A stretch of 6,830 nt of DNA from DATBIO01 sp036556965 (lineage in GTDB: Bacteria > Acidobacteriota > Vicinamibacteria > Fen-336): assembly GCA_036556965.1 (NCBI GenBank), contig DATBIO010000135.1, positions 1-6,830 of the forward strand, given 5' to 3'. Shown here in pieces: positions 5,097 to 6,830 of this stretch. Position numbers and translations under genes: made by a program. The notes below the pieces were generated by a model. The model made no database searches, was not told where the DNA came from, and saw only the letters and a program-made list of their open reading frames with translations. Positions within the stretch are counted from its first letter, which is position 1. Each line of letters begins with the position of its first letter.

Positions 5097-6830
5097 ATGA
5101 AGCGCGCGTTGCTGGCCGGGATCACCGCCACCTTCGCCTCAGCCGGCGTCTCCGCGCAGGCGGCCCAGGGCGTTCCCTTCACGCACGACCCCACCATCGA
5201 GTGCTACCCGGTGGGCGAGTACGTGGAGGCGAGGATCCAGGTCCCCGAGGGCACGGCCATCGCGCGCGCCAACGTCTACTTCAGCCTGGAGCCTCCCGCC
5301 AATCCCCTGACCAAGGTCTTCTACGTCACCATGCAGCAGGGGGCAGGCGGCGTCTGGACGGCGGGCCTGCCCAAGCTCAAGAAGAACGTGCTCGACCAGG
5401 ACCCCGTGCCCATGGTCCGGTACTACGTGGGGGTGGACACGGTGGACGCCGGGGTGGGCCAGACGCAGGAGTACCAGGCCCGCCCCGTGCGCAAGATCGA
5501 GGAGTGCAAGAAGCGGCCGGTGCTGGCCGCCAAGGCGTCGCCCGGCAACTTCCCGGCGCAGTTCATCGCGGGGGCGGCCATCCCCATCGTGCCCCTGGCC
5601 ATCGTGGGCGTGGGCGCGGCCGCGGGCGGCGTCGCCCTGGCCGCCGGTGGGGACGACGAGCCCGCTCCCACGAATCCTCCCGTGACCCAGCCGCCTCCCA
5701 CCGCGCCGCCCACCGTGCCGCCCACCGCGCCCCCCACGGGCGTGAGCGTCACCTGCACCGCGCGTCCCCGCGACGGCACCGCGCCGCTGGCCGTGGACTT
5801 CACGGCCACGCCGAGCGGGGGCACGGGCCAGTACCAGTTCGACTGGGTGTTCGGCGAGCCCGGGTCCCCGCGGGTGAGCGACCAGAACCCGAGCTTCACC
5901 TACACCGACGAGCCGCCGGCCGGCCAGCAGTTCATCCAGTACTCGGCCGTGGTGCGCGTCATGAGCCCTCCCGGCCAGGATCCCCTCGCCCCGCGCCCCG
6001 GCCAGTTCGCCGACTGCCGCCAGATCATCACCGTGCGCCGTGGCGACCCCTGCGTGGATGACAAGTCCGCTCCCAGCGTGCTGATCACCGACATCACGCC
6101 CGCCGTCCCGGTCTTCGGCTTCCTCTGCATCGAGTGCCAGGACGTCACGACTACGGTGACCGTCACCGCCGACGCGGACGACGCGAGCGGCATCCAGGAC
6201 GTTGCCTTCAGCGCGGTCGAGGACCCAAACTTCGGGCAGTGCGGCGGCAACGGGCCCGCCATCCAGTCCCGAGGCCATGCCCCGGGTGCGGGAGGCGGCC
6301 GAGCCTCCGACGACGTGGCCCAGGCCTTCGCCGACTTCAGCGGCTCGGTGACCTTCGCCACGCCTACCTGCCTCCAGCAGTACGGCCGCCAGCGCTGCTT
6401 CGTGGTCAGCGCCGAGGCCACCGACCGGTGCGAGAACTCGGCCACGGATTCGCTCCCCGTGATCGTGGACGAGAGCTTCTTCTCCTGTGACTTCGCCCGG
6501 GCCAACTTCAAGTTCGAGCGCGGCAAGGCCAAGGGTCGGACCGGGGCCAAGCCGCGCGGACGCCAGAACGGCGCCGACCGCCGTGTGGTCTGGACGAGCG
6601 ACCTCCGCGTGCCGGGTGGGCGCGGCCAGATCGTCATGAACGGCACCGCGAGCGTGGCTCCCGGCGAGGGCCGGGCCTACGCGGTGACCCCGTCGGTCAA
6701 GGGCGAGAACCGCGTGGAGGCCACGCTCGTCAACGCCTCCGGCAAGCCGGGCACCTGGCGCTTCGAGTTCACCGGCAACTCCGTCAAGCCGGGGAGCATC
6801 CGCGTGATCGCGGGCGAGGCCTCCCTGGTG
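5097..6830 (+). CDS. Exported multidomain beta-sandwich protein with PKD-like domain (3' end beyond window)
   Basis: The frame is open for 578 codons to the window edge. A Sec signal peptide spans 1-20 or 1-22 (MKRALLAG start; VSA or AQA cleavage). Residues ~28-138 form a beta-rich domain bounded by C36 and C137. Next comes an Ala/Gly-rich hydrophobic helix (156-184), a Pro/Thr linker (189-215), and a PKD-like domain (about 216-315) with GTAPLAVDFTATPSGG (227-242), FDWVFGEPG (248-256) and NPSFTY (264-269). An Ig-like region follows (about 326-457) with VTVTADADDASG and a TDRCENSATDS element (442-452), then a final beta domain (~466 on) with GTWRFEF (552-558) and PGSIRV. Twelve cysteines remain after the signal, suggesting disulfides outside the cytoplasm. 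The helix may tether the protein. No catalytic motif is seen, so a structural or binding role at the cell surface is inferred. Codon use resembles the neighbours. The ATG was preferred to the adjacent TTG at 5094. Confidence 0.88.
   Translation, partial: MKRALLAGITATFASAGVSAQAAQGVPFTHDPTIECYPVGEYVEARIQVPEGTAIARANVYFSLEPPANPLTKVFYVTMQQGAGGVWTAGLPKLKKNVLDQDPVPMVRYYVGVDTVDAGVGQTQEYQARPVRKIEECKKRPVLAAKASPGNFPAQFIAGAAIPIVPLAIVGVGAAAGGVALAAGGDDEPAPTNPPVTQPPPTAPPTVPPTAPPTGVSVTCTARPRDGTAPLAVDFTATPSGGTGQYQFDWVFGEPGSPRVSDQNPSFTYTDEPPAGQQFIQYSAVVRVMSPPGQDPLAPRPGQFADCRQIITVRRGDPCVDDKSAPSVLITDITPAVPVFGFLCIECQDVTTTVTVTADADDASGIQDVAFSAVEDPNFGQCGGNGPAIQSRGHAPGAGGGRASDDVAQAFADFSGSVTFATPTCLQQYGRQRCFVVSAEATDRCENSATDSLPVIVDESFFSCDFARANFKFERGKAKGRTGAKPRGRQNGADRRVVWTSDLRVPGGRGQIVMNGTASVAPGEGRAYAVTPSVKGENRVEATLVNASGKPGTWRFEFTGNSVKPGSIRVIAGEASLV
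5700..5735 (+). repeat. Three 12-bp repeats encoding the TxPP linker
   Basis: Three near-identical 12-base units encode TAPP-TVPP-TAPP (residues 202-213). They form the core of the Pro/Thr-rich linker between the hydrophobic helix and the PKD-like domain. Such linkers act as extended, protease-resistant spacers, and repeat number may vary among relatives. Confidence 0.75.

Noticed and set aside
4910..5197. N-terminal extension of the 4909 glycosyltransferase gene by 96 codons
   Set aside because: The extension is hydrophilic, unlike a family N-terminus, crosses into the start of the divergent gene at 5097, and would cover the apparent promoter region.
3578..6061. Plus-strand open frame of 827 codons
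   Set aside because: It crosses the whole glycosyltransferase gene, the intergenic region and the PKD gene in the wrong frame, with Arg/Gly/Ala-rich low-complexity sequence and no family motif.
5139..6278. Minus-strand open frames opposite the PKD-domain gene (5139-6278 and 5900-6646)
   Set aside because: The plus-strand frame has a signal peptide, ribosome binding site and recognisable domains. The antisense products show none.

Overview
The window is a very GC-rich bacterial chromosome fragment, apparently above 70% G+C by eye. It has strong GC bias at third codon positions, long spurious open frames opposite the real genes, a good Shine-Dalgarno sequence, and Sec- and Tat-type export signals. 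This fits a high-GC environmental lineage such as Rokubacteria/Methylomirabilota, Acidobacteria or a deltaproteobacterial relative. The phylum is inferred from style and cannot be fixed from the sequence alone. I saw no rRNA, tRNA, CRISPR array, transposase or attachment site.

Layout: (i) 1-1884, minus strand: two tandem paralogous GT-C membrane glycosyltransferases (family 39 / PMT_2 type). The upstream gene is complete. The downstream gene runs off the left edge and starts at a TTG that overlaps the preceding stop (TTGA). (ii) 1885-1956: a short divergent spacer. (iii) 1957-3414, plus strand: a Tat-signal, creatinase/aminopeptidase-P-fold (M24) protein in which most of the canonical metal ligands are replaced. 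(iv) 3416-4909, minus strand: a third, more distant GT-C glycosyltransferase, convergent with the M24 gene and one base away from it. (v) 4910-5096: a divergent intergenic region with plausible promoters in both directions, and GC-rich hairpins in the leader of the rightward gene. (vi) 5097-6830, plus strand: a secreted or membrane-tethered multidomain beta-sandwich protein with a PKD-like domain. It runs off the right edge.

How the genes may work together: all five products are predicted to be membrane-bound or exported. GT-C enzymes move sugars from polyprenyl-phosphate donors onto acceptors on the outer face of the cytoplasmic membrane. The M24-like protein and the PKD/Ig-like protein would work on the same side. 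A shared envelope role is therefore reasonable, but the genes are in several transcription units and no pathway can be assigned. No complete undescribed multi-gene system is evident. The best leads are the ligand-depleted exported M24 protein and the structured leader in front of the PKD protein gene.
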